A program made the translations under genes and the position numbers. Shown one piece after another: positions 1 to 5,311 of a DNA stretch of 5,520 nt. Every line of letters starts with the position of its first letter. The first letter of the stretch is position 1. The DNA is from Cenarchaeum sp. SB0662_bin_33 (lineage in GTDB: Archaea; Thermoproteota; Nitrososphaeria; Nitrososphaerales; Nitrosopumilaceae): positions 1-5,520 of the forward strand of contig VXON01000023.1 of NCBI GenBank assembly GCA_009840065.1. Direction: 5' to 3'. The notes beneath the pieces are model-generated. The model had not been told where the DNA came from. It did no database searches and worked only from the letters and a program-made list of their open reading frames with translations.

Positions 1-2
1 CT

Positions 3-131
3 CACTGACGTACCATGTCTTCATACTACATCCGACCCCATATGGGACTTGGTGGCAGAACCCCAGCTGAGGCCGCTAACATACAGATACAAGGCCTAGG
101 CAAGTGACCTACTCTGACACAACAGGCCGCA
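3..131 (+). pseudogene. Decayed C-terminal end of a DDE-type transposase
   Basis: Reading the plus strand in the frame of the ATG at 15 gives YYIRPHMGLGGRTPAEAA, the very typical C-terminal signature of rve/DDE transposases of IS6-like and related archaeal elements (YNFIRPHxxLxGKTPAE). The same frame is broken by TGA at 6-8 and TGA at 105-107. After the second stop it continues with PTLTQQAA, which resembles the usual family ending (N)KWxTLIQNA, so the second TGA sits where a Trp (TGG) is expected and looks like a single-base nonsense change. The rest of the gene would lie left of the window. It is read as a dead insertion-sequence remnant. The exact IS family cannot be fixed from this fragment, and a 30-residue intact small gene from the ATG at 15 is much less likely. 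Confidence 0.6.
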
Positions 132-332
132 ATAGTATGTAGATTCCCATATTTGGTCCATTATGACTGTATTTCATCCAACACACACCCAAAAACATCA
201 CATATCTGCAGGACTTTTATGAATTCATCTTGGCCTCCACAATGGGGTACTTTAGGGAGAATTTAGACCATCACTCAACTTTGTAGAGGGCACCCGACTT
301 TGTATCGGGTTATTGGTTCATATGTATTACAG
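132..332. other. Non-coding stretch between transposase relic and methyltransferase 3' end
   Basis: I see no gene here: all frames are broken by stops and no tRNA-like T-arm is present. It holds an 8-bp direct repeat ACTTTGTA (278-285 and 297-304) and the hairpin listed at 292-310. It probably contains the rest of the decayed insertion element's flank plus the 3' untranslated region of the minus-strand methyltransferase. Confidence 0.5.
292..310 (-). terminator. Small hairpin downstream of methyltransferase
   Basis: ACCCGA (292-297) and TCGGGT (305-310) form a perfect 6-bp stem with a 7-nt loop, about 23 bases beyond the methyltransferase stop in the direction of transcription. No T-run follows on the minus strand, so a terminator role is only a possibility. 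Confidence 0.25.
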
Positions 333-349
333 TCAGGCAGGGGCCTGAC
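332..349 (-). terminator. 7-bp GC-rich hairpin over the methyltransferase stop codon
   Basis: GTCAGGC (332-338) and GCCTGAC (343-349) are perfect inverted repeats with a 4-nt loop. The stem spans the last codons and the TGA stop of the minus-strand methyltransferase. Such a stem could protect the 3' end or assist termination, but no U-rich tract follows it, and archaeal termination normally relies on one. The structure is clear; the function is inferred. Confidence 0.3.
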
Positions 350-1160
350 ACTTTACAATCACATACTCGATAACATTTTTCATGGAGGCCCGTCTCATGT
401 CGCGTATGGAATGATATAGTATCGACTCTACATAATTGGGGTATGTGGATGTGATCCTCTCCCGCAGAACATTCCTGTTGTCTGTATAGTAGTCGGCCAT
501 CGGTATATACACCATTGAGCCAACCATCTCCTCATGCAGTATGTGCAGGCCTGCCGATTCAATAGAACCATGTATGGTCGATAGATGGTGATGCTCTGAT
601 GTCCATGTAAGCCAGAGCAGTCCCAGCCTGCCTGCGTGGTACCGCCGTCCCGCAACTGGTATGGCCATACACAGCATGCCACCCGGTTTTAATACACGGG
701 CCGCCTCGGATACGAATGCCGAGAGCGGATAAAAGTGCTGAGCCGACTCTAGCGCAAGTACACGATCCACAGAGCCGTTGCTCAGTGGCAGACTAGTTGA
801 GAGTGCATTGATGGCAAAATCCATATCTCCGGCCTCTGCCAGACCCATGCGGTTTACATCTACTCCTATGACACTGATGTTTGGATACGACTGGCACCAT
901 ATGCGGGCAGGTTCGCCCCGGCCACAGCCAATATCTGCCACAACCCCGGCCGTATCCAGGTCTGCTACCATGCCAAAGTATCTGGCCATATTCTCCTGGG
1001 CTAAAAGTGGTTCACTACAATCATTCGTCCATAACCCAAAGTTGAGGCTGGCGCCCCCGGTCGCTGCCACCATGACTCCTGAGAGTGTATTGTAGAGCCG
1101 AATTGTGTCGGCCGGACTGCGCCTAAATGTCCATCCAACCACATCTAGCAGGTTCATCAT
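333..1160 (-). CDS. SAM-dependent class I methyltransferase, substrate unknown
   Basis: This 275-residue soluble protein has the Rossmann-type methyltransferase fold of the Methyltransf_11/UbiE-like superfamily. Visible motifs are the SAM-binding motif I VVADIGCGRGEPA (residues 73-85), the acidic ribose-binding residue D101 in VIGVDVN, motif LPLSNGSVDRVLALES (124-139) as the post-motif region, and EAARVLKPGGML (152-163). The N-terminal LNFGLW (39-44) precedes motif I as in small-molecule methyltransferases of the tocopherol/EryG type. No membrane segment is seen. The start at 1160 is a double ATG; a stop lies 22 codons upstream in frame with no ATG between, so the start is well bounded, although no Shine-Dalgarno sequence precedes it. 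It is transcribed away from the oxidase operon. The substrate (lipid, quinone, cofactor or other) cannot be told, and a link to respiration is not shown. Confidence 0.85.
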   Translation of the reverse strand: MMNLLDVVGWTFRRSPADTIRLYNTLSGVMVAATGGASLNFGLWTNDCSEPLLAQENMARYFGMVADLDTAGVVADIGCGRGEPARIWCQSYPNISVIGVDVNRMGLAEAGDMDFAINALSTSLPLSNGSVDRVLALESAQHFYPLSAFVSEAARVLKPGGMLCMAIPVAGRRYHAGRLGLLWLTWTSEHHHLSTIHGSIESAGLHILHEEMVGSMVYIPMADYYTDNRNVLRERITSTYPNYVESILYHSIRDMRRASMKNVIEYVIVKCQAPA

Positions 1161-1242
1161 ACTGGGGCAGCCCGCTGTGTATGTAGATGTAATGCCTGCG
1201 AATCCAAATACACTCCAAGTTTTTCATTATCCATATTTGTCA

Positions 1243-1250
1243 TATTTATA
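1243..1250 (-). promoter_or_regulatory. TATA-like box, candidate methyltransferase promoter
   Basis: The minus strand reads TATAAATA here, a good match to the archaeal TATA box. Initiation about 25 bases downstream would start transcripts near 1220, leaving an untranslated leader of about 60 bases before the ATG at 1160. The distance is longer than the short leaders common in archaea, so this is plausible rather than firm. Confidence 0.35.
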
Positions 1251-1346
1251 CATACAAAATGTCTGTCTGACAACTCCATTCATCAACAGACAACATTGGG
1301 ATGTACCGATTAATAGCATTTCAATAAAAATATTCCTTCCGCAAGA

Positions 1347-1359
1347 ACGAATGATTCGT
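1347..1359. repeat. 13-bp odd palindrome (possible operator)
   Basis: ACGAAT-G-ATTCGT is perfectly symmetric around the central G. Its position in the divergent region between two promoters suits a dimeric regulator site, but nothing else supports that role. Confidence 0.25.
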
Positions 1360-1399
1360 GCCTGTGGCATCATTGCATCTGAGTTATATGTTCCGCTTG

Positions 1400-1538
1400 G
1401 CGTTTCATGGACATGTGCTGCATGACTACATCTAAACTTCCACAGTTTACGACTGCTTCTGTCTATGTGACCACATATGGCACATCTGAGTGGTGCGATT
1501 TGGGCATACTGCCGGCCATTCGTAGTTGCCAGCCTAGG
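1400..1538 (-). pseudogene. Possible zinc-ribbon remnant (TnpB-like?)
   Basis: A minus-strand frame stays open from 1538 down to the TAA at 1227-1229 (103 codons) but has no ATG before codon 56. Its first half contains CAICGHIDRSSRKLWKFRC: a CxxCG pair (Cys codons at 1482-1484 and 1473-1475), then D-R-x-S-R, then FRC (Cys codon at 1428-1430). That order resembles the C-terminal zinc ribbon of IS605-type TnpB proteins (CxxCG..D..NR...FxC..CGH..HAD.NA). The expected fourth Cys is Ala (CSHAAH instead of CxxCGH), the HAD-N-A segment is not preserved, and no upstream RuvC part is visible. If real it is a decayed fragment. Chance resemblance or another zinc-ribbon family is possible. Confidence 0.22.
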
Positions 1539-1568
1539 TTACATGGGCGTTTTTAGGAAAAATCCTTC

Positions 1569-1585
1569 GTCTCTGTAGTGGAGAC
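1569..1585. repeat. Short inverted repeat upstream of the oxidase promoter
   Basis: GTCTC (1569-1573) and GAGAC (1581-1585) flank a 7-nt spacer, about 35 bases upstream of the candidate TATA box of the oxidase operon. It could be a regulator site or a chance repeat; five base pairs is weak evidence. Confidence 0.2.
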
Positions 1586-1620
1586 ATATCTTGGCAGTTG
1601 CAAAATTCATTTGTAAACCA

Positions 1621-1628
1621 TTAAATAG
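1621..1628 (+). promoter_or_regulatory. TATA-like box of the oxidase operon
   Basis: TTAAATAG lies 27-34 bases ahead of the first ATG at 1655. With the usual archaeal spacing of about 25 bases from the box to the start site, transcription would begin near 1650, giving a nearly leaderless mRNA. This agrees with the lack of a clear Shine-Dalgarno sequence before the first gene. The box is a single-motif call. Confidence 0.45.
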
Positions 1629-1654
1629 AATTTCGCTTGAATCGTGAATAGAGA

Positions 1655-1906
1655 ATGCGATACATTGTGGGTACTTTTGTTGTAATGACTGTGATGTTTA
1701 CAGTAAATGTAGTGTTTGCTGCCACCGCCGAGCCAGGTGAGTATCTTGATCGTCGTGTTGAGATATGGAATCTGTTCTTTAGGATGATGGTGGTTGCAAT
1801 TACAATAGGAGCAGTTGTGTCTGGTACAATAATATGGCTGATATGGAGATTCAGAGAATCTCATCCAAACGCAAAGCCAACCAAATATGAGGGGACTGAT
1901 TGGTAA
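1655..1906 (+). CDS. Oxidase subunit II N-terminal part (signal sequence plus first transmembrane helix)
   Basis: An 83-residue membrane protein. Residues 5-22 are a hydrophobic signal sequence with cleavage possible after VFA (22) or ATA (25). A short outer segment follows, then a helix at about 43-64, ending in the basic stretch RFRES that fits the cytoplasmic side. This order matches the start of the COX2_TM domain, where TM1 is followed by a basic loop. TM2 and the copper domain are encoded by the next gene, one base after this stop (TAA, C, ATG). I therefore read the two products as one subunit II in two chains. The break lies in the inner loop between TM1 and TM2, so both chains would have the correct topology. 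A recent one-base frameshift in a single coxB, or a sequencing error, would look the same. It could also be an independent small oxidase subunit. It is the first gene of the operon. Confidence 0.7.
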   Translation: MRYIVGTFVVMTVMFTVNVVFAATAEPGEYLDRRVEIWNLFFRMMVVAITIGAVVSGTIIWLIWRFRESHPNAKPTKYEGTDW

Positions 1907-1907
1907 C

Positions 1908-2339
1908 ATGTCTGACGAACATTCTAGCTGGCCTGAGTGGGTATACATTGGAGTGGTGGTGGCCTTACTCTGCTGGGTGGGTGCTGAAGCTTGGAATGTC
2001 GAGCGACTGGTGGAGCATGTTCCCGAGGATGCTGAGATAATCAAGGTGGTCGGCCAGCAATGGTTCTGGACATTTGAGCATGAGGATGGCACAAAGGAGG
2101 TGGGCGAACTACACTTGGAGACCGGAAAAGCGTACAAATTTGAGATAACCTCTACGGACGTAAACCACTCGTTTAACATACACGACTATGTGGTGTTATT
2201 GGATGCCGTACCCGGCCGCATAAACACCGTATGGTTCTCTCCCACCGAGGCCGGAGAATATGATATTCAGTGCCGTGAATACTGCGGTCTAATTCATTAT
2301 AACATGCGGGGGACATTATACGTGGAGGATCCATCTTGA
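1908..2339 (+). CDS. coxB: Cytochrome c oxidase subunit II, CuA-bearing part
   Basis: A 143-residue protein with one N-terminal transmembrane helix (about 11-29), the conserved aromatic segment GQQWFWTFE (49-57) and a cupredoxin-fold CuA domain on the outer face. All CuA ligands are present: H87 (VNHSF), C122, E124, C126, H130 and M133 in CREYCGLIHYNM. Their spacings (35, 4, 4 and 3) equal those of bovine subunit II (H161, C196, C200, H204, M207). The CuA centre takes electrons from the donor and passes them to heme a of subunit I. Canonical subunit II has two N-terminal helices; here only the second is present, and the first is in the preceding gene. I prefer the ATG at 1908 over the in-frame ATG at 1887, because the latter lies inside the upstream gene and only adds RGLIGN. 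A weak Shine-Dalgarno-like GGGACTGAT (1892-1900) ends 7 bases before it. Confidence 0.92.
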   Translation: MSDEHSSWPEWVYIGVVVALLCWVGAEAWNVERLVEHVPEDAEIIKVVGQQWFWTFEHEDGTKEVGELHLETGKAYKFEITSTDVNHSFNIHDYVVLLDAVPGRINTVWFSPTEAGEYDIQCREYCGLIHYNMRGTLYVEDPS

Positions 2340-2361
2340 AAAGAATTTTAACCCCGGCTAG

Positions 2362-2370
2362 GGAGCTGAT
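2362..2370 (+). promoter_or_regulatory. Strong Shine-Dalgarno for subunit I
   Basis: GGAGCTGAT differs by one base from the ideal GGAGGTGAT and ends 5 bases before the ATG at 2376. An in-frame TGA at 2367-2369 lies within it, which rules out an earlier start and fixes the subunit I start codon. Confidence 0.6.
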
Positions 2371-2375
2371 TTAAC

Positions 2376-3902
2376 ATGGTACTGGAACTGCATAAACCAC
2401 GGCCAATCTGGCAGATAATGTTCTCGACCCATCACACGGATGTGGGTCTTTTATACCTGATAATGTCCCTGGGATTCCTGTTTCTGGGTGGAGCACTGGC
2501 ACTGGCAATCAGGGCGGAGCTCTTCTTTCCGGGTTCACAGATTATTGCCGATTCAATGACGTTTAACCGCATATTTACAGTACATGGCACCACGCTGATA
2601 TTCTTGTTTATACTACCCTCTGCATCGGCTGTGGGAAACTACTTTGTCCCAATAATGGTCCGTTATAAGGACATGGCATATCCAAAGCTAAACGCCATAG
2701 CATTTTGGATGATTCCGCCGGGAGGGGCTCTAATATGGCTAGGATTTGCCGACTTTACTTGGTATGCCACGCCTCCATACTCTATAATAAGTGCTCCTGG
2801 TCCGGCCGCAGACATGTGGATATTCGGCCTAAAGATACTGGGAGTCTCATCCATACTGGGAGCCATCAATTTTGTCGTAACCATAATGAAGTGCAAGCAC
2901 CCGGATATGTCGCTGGGGCAGGTCCCATTACTGGCATGGTCTTTCCTTTCATCATCACTCATAATTCTGGTGGCGTTGCCCACATTTGCCGCAGCACTAC
3001 TGATGCTTCTTACTGACCGGCTGGGTGTCTCCGGATTTTTCAATCCTGCCCTGGGTGGTGATCCCATAGCGTATGCACATCTCTTTTGGTTTACGTTTCA
3101 TCCGGAGGTGTATGTACTGGTTATACCAGCCATCGGCATGATGTATGAGATAATACCCCGCTTCTCCCGCAAGCCCATATTTAGCCACGCCTCGGGGCTG
3201 GCCGCTTTTATAATACTGGCCATAGTGGGATTCTCATCCTGGGCCCACCACATGTATGCCACGGGCATGTCGTTTACAGAGAAGACGGTCTTTATGGTGG
3301 GCACACTGGCCGCGGTCCCGGCCTCGGCCATGCATGTCTTTAACTTTCTTGCTACCATGTGGGGCGGTCGCATACGATTCTCCACACCTATGATGTGGGC
3401 TGTGGGTGGAATAGCCCTCTTCTTCTCGGCAGGAGCCGGTGGTGTGGTGAACAGTGCCATGCCCTTGGACTTTGTCACGCACGACTCCTACTGGGTGGTG
3501 GGACACTTCCATCTCTTTGTAATGGGCACCATAGCATTTGGCACGATAGGATATGTCTACTACATGTTCCCATATGTGACTGGCCGCATGTATCACGAAG
3601 TCTTGGGCAAGATACACTTTGTACTAGCCATGATAGGAACCGTAATGGTATTCTTTACGCAACATATACTGGGTCTATACGGAATGCCTAGGCGCATATA
3701 TGATTATCCCCCCATCCCGGAGTGGATTACCATGAATCAGATAGCCACGATTGGTGCCATGCTCATTGGAATTAGCATGGCAATCTGGCTGGGCAATATG
3801 ATATATAGTTCTGCAAAAGGACCAGAAGCAAATATGGAGGATCCATTTGGGTTGGGTGGCCGTTACTACTATCCGCACACCCAGAAGAACCCACATCATT
3901 AG
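2376..3902 (+). CDS. coxA: Heme-copper oxidase subunit I (type A)
   Basis: A 508-residue integral membrane protein with about 12 helices. It reduces O2 at a heme a3/CuB site and pumps protons. Heme a ligands are H70 (TVHGT) and H379; the heme a3 ligand is H377 (VGHFH). CuB ligands are H242 and the pair H291/H292. Y246 in HPEVY is the expected cross-linked Tyr. D-pathway residues are N88, D99, N106 and E244, at spacings equal to bovine N80, D91 and N98, so it belongs with the A1 type. H369/D370 and R439/R440 (GMPRR) match the Mg/propionate region. The K-pathway Lys is not conserved: at the same distance from the CuB His pair (29 residues, as bovine H290 to K319) there is H320, with S317 in place of T316. 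The C-terminus is short and His-rich (YYYPHTQKNPHH). It lies 36 bases after coxB and shares its stop with the next gene's Shine-Dalgarno. Confidence 0.97.
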   Translation: MVLELHKPRPIWQIMFSTHHTDVGLLYLIMSLGFLFLGGALALAIRAELFFPGSQIIADSMTFNRIFTVHGTTLIFLFILPSASAVGNYFVPIMVRYKDMAYPKLNAIAFWMIPPGGALIWLGFADFTWYATPPYSIISAPGPAADMWIFGLKILGVSSILGAINFVVTIMKCKHPDMSLGQVPLLAWSFLSSSLIILVALPTFAAALLMLLTDRLGVSGFFNPALGGDPIAYAHLFWFTFHPEVYVLVIPAIGMMYEIIPRFSRKPIFSHASGLAAFIILAIVGFSSWAHHMYATGMSFTEKTVFMVGTLAAVPASAMHVFNFLATMWGGRIRFSTPMMWAVGGIALFFSAGAGGVVNSAMPLDFVTHDSYWVVGHFHLFVMGTIAFGTIGYVYYMFPYVTGRMYHEVLGKIHFVLAMIGTVMVFFTQHILGLYGMPRRIYDYPPIPEWITMNQIATIGAMLIGISMAIWLGNMIYSSAKGPEANMEDPFGLGGRYYYPHTQKNPHH

Positions 3903-3906
3903 GTGA
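3901..3906 (+). promoter_or_regulatory. Shine-Dalgarno overlapping the subunit I stop
   Basis: AGGTGA overlaps the last two bases of the coxA TAG stop and lies 6 bases before the ATG at 3913. An in-frame TGA (3904-3906) excludes an earlier start. The arrangement suggests translational coupling of oxidase and cupredoxin. Confidence 0.6.
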
Positions 3907-3912
3907 ATAGAG

Positions 3913-4863
3913 ATGACGTATGACGACACACCAATAATGAGAACAAGTCCTGCTAGGACCGCCAAAATGATGGCCATCATGCTGGGCATATGCATAGCCG
4001 GCGGTGGCATATTCTTTGGGCTGTGGGACTATTGGATATCTGAAGAGCCTCCCATAGTGGCTATAATGAACGAGCAGCAGGAGCAGGAGGTGGGTACCTT
4101 TACCGGTAGCCTGCTTACAATTGATCTAACATTTGTAGAGTCTGAAGACTTTAGAGACTTTTCATTTAATGAGGTATTGGGGGAGCCGGGAGCCAACCCG
4201 ACAATTAACGCGCAGGCGGGAGACAAACTTGTATTCAATGTAGTAAGCGAAGGCATGTCATTTCACTCTTTTGGTGTTACTGCCGACGAGAGTGGTACTG
4301 GAGGATTATTTCCGGGCTCTGAGATAGGGACACCAACGAACCCCCTGCGTAATGGTCAATCAGGTACATCCGAGTTCATACCTCCCAGTGAGGGTACCTA
4401 CTACTATCTCTGTACCGTTCCTGGCCACCGTGAACAGGGAATGGTGGGCGAGATAATTGTCAGCGCGGCAGCCAATCAGACATCCGCTGTTGAGCCAACT
4501 GGAACTGTTCATGACTTTACACTGGACTTTTACGAGTCCGAAGACTTTCTGACCTTTGCATTCTCTGCGGTTCCTGGTGCCGAGGGAGCAAACCCAGAGA
4601 TTCGTGTAAACGCTGGAGACGAGGTGAACATATCTGCTACAAACCAGGGGATATCCCTACACTCGTTTGCAATAGTGCGGGATCCCAGCAACCTCAGTTC
4701 GGTAGTGTGGGATTCTACAATCGGTTCTGCAAACGCGCCTCTGATCAGAGGTGAGAGCGGTCAGGTGAACTTTGTGGCAGATACACCTGGAACCTACTAT
4801 TACGTATGTACGGTTCCCGGCCATGCAATACAGGGCATGCAGGGGACCTTTATAGTGGAATAG
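3913..4863 (+). CDS. Membrane-anchored double-cupredoxin (type 1 copper) protein, likely electron donor to the oxidase
   Basis: A 316-residue protein with a cytoplasmic N-terminus, one transmembrane helix at about 19-38, a short acidic linker rich in Gln and Glu (54-59), and two outer cupredoxin domains (about 60-184 and 198-316). Each has a complete type 1 copper site: H118, C167, H172, M177 in domain 1 and H250, C299, H304, M309 in domain 2. Both use C-x4-H-x4-M, within YYYLCTVPGH and YYYVCTVPGH. The His-to-Cys distance is 49 in both. Other shared blocks are ESEDF, GANP, AGD, HSF and SGT/SGQ, so the domains are a tandem duplication. Archaea with such oxidases lack soluble cytochrome c and are thought to use plastocyanin-like carriers; position between coxA and ctaA supports a role in passing electrons to CuA. 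The actual partner upstream is not shown. Two centres could relay electrons or contact two partners. Confidence 0.9.
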   Translation: MTYDDTPIMRTSPARTAKMMAIMLGICIAGGGIFFGLWDYWISEEPPIVAIMNEQQEQEVGTFTGSLLTIDLTFVESEDFRDFSFNEVLGEPGANPTINAQAGDKLVFNVVSEGMSFHSFGVTADESGTGGLFPGSEIGTPTNPLRNGQSGTSEFIPPSEGTYYYLCTVPGHREQGMVGEIIVSAAANQTSAVEPTGTVHDFTLDFYESEDFLTFAFSAVPGAEGANPEIRVNAGDEVNISATNQGISLHSFAIVRDPSNLSSVVWDSTIGSANAPLIRGESGQVNFVADTPGTYYYVCTVPGHAIQGMQGTFIVE

Positions 4864-4867
4864 TATC

Positions 4868-5311
4868 TTGGCAATACAATATCTAGCATTATGTACAATG
4901 ATAGTGTTGTATTCACTAATGTTTATTGGTGGATACATCTCTGCGGCAGGTCTGGGTTTGACTTGTCCGGAGTGGCCACTCTGTCCAAATGGTATAATGC
5001 CATCTGAGGAGTATCTTATAGAATGGGTGCATCGTCTGATAGCCGCCACTACTGGCGTACTGGTTCTGGCTACCATGATTGCAGCATACATGAACAAGCG
5101 TTCAGATGTAAAGATAAAGCTGACCAGTTCCCTAGCATCAGCCTTTGTTGTTACACAGATAACACTGGGCGCCCTAGTGATTGATTTAAAACTGCACGCC
5201 GTACTGGTCGCCATACATCTGGGCATAGGCATACTACTGTTTTCAATGGTGTTGCTGACCACCCTCTTTGCATTCCGGATATCTAAAATCGAGATGCCGG
5301 CGCATACCTAG
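4868..5311 (+). CDS. ctaA: Compact heme A synthase (CtaA/Cox15 family), half-size
   Basis: A 147-residue, four-helix membrane protein (helices about 5-25, 52-73, 86-104 and 110-135). It resembles one half of the usual eight-helix CtaA, which oxidises the heme O methyl group to give heme A. Family signatures are the outer-loop Cys pair C33/C39 in GLTCPEWPLCPNG, E52 and H55 in IEWVHR (first heme-binding helix) and H117 in VAIHLGIG, with H110 nearby. Short CtaA forms with four helices are known in archaea such as Aeropyrum and probably act as dimers, so this length is not a truncation. The start is TTG at 4868, 4 bases after the cupredoxin stop; a stop at 4853-4855 limits earlier starts. The alternative ATG at 4898 would cut into the first helix. 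No clear Shine-Dalgarno is seen, so coupling to the preceding gene is likely. Its presence indicates that the oxidase uses heme A. Confidence 0.88.
   Translation: MAIQYLALCTMIVLYSLMFIGGYISAAGLGLTCPEWPLCPNGIMPSEEYLIEWVHRLIAATTGVLVLATMIAAYMNKRSDVKIKLTSSLASAFVVTQITLGALVIDLKLHAVLVAIHLGIGILLFSMVLLTTLFAFRISKIEMPAHT

Larger units (their letters stand above)
1161..1654. other. Long divergent intergenic region
   Basis: Almost 500 bases separate the methyltransferase and the oxidase operon. The region contains candidate TATA boxes for both directions, an odd palindrome at 1347-1359, an inverted repeat TGTCTGT (1260-1266)/ACAGACA (1286-1292), a hairpin at 1569-1585 and a minus-strand open frame (1230-1538) with a zinc-ribbon-like stretch. 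A plus-strand open frame of about 106 codons beginning at 1105 overlaps the methyltransferase gene and has no recognisable features, so I do not call it. No tRNA is apparent. Confidence 0.5.

Noticed and set aside
1105..1425. Plus-strand open frame of about 106 codons overlapping the methyltransferase 5' end
   Set aside because: No recognisable motif, no ribosome site, and it begins inside the opposite-strand methyltransferase; its composition looks non-coding.
1887..1907. ATG at 1887 as the start of the CuA subunit, overlapping the upstream gene by 20 bases
   Set aside because: It adds only seven residues before the ATG at 1908, which has the typical stop-restart arrangement TAA-C-ATG; not excluded, but less likely.
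1887..1910. Programmed +1 frameshift producing a full-length subunit II
   Set aside because: There is no clear slippery sequence and an ATG directly follows the stop, so reinitiation explains the layout more simply; left open in the findings.
1607..2179. Long minus-strand open frame opposite the subunit II genes
   Set aside because: It lies antisense to clearly conserved oxidase genes and its translation is low-complexity (Ser, Thr, His, Tyr), a mirror of the real coding strand.
2663..3617. Several minus- and plus-strand open frames within subunit I
   Set aside because: They are shadows of coxA, whose ligands and motifs leave no doubt about the coding frame.
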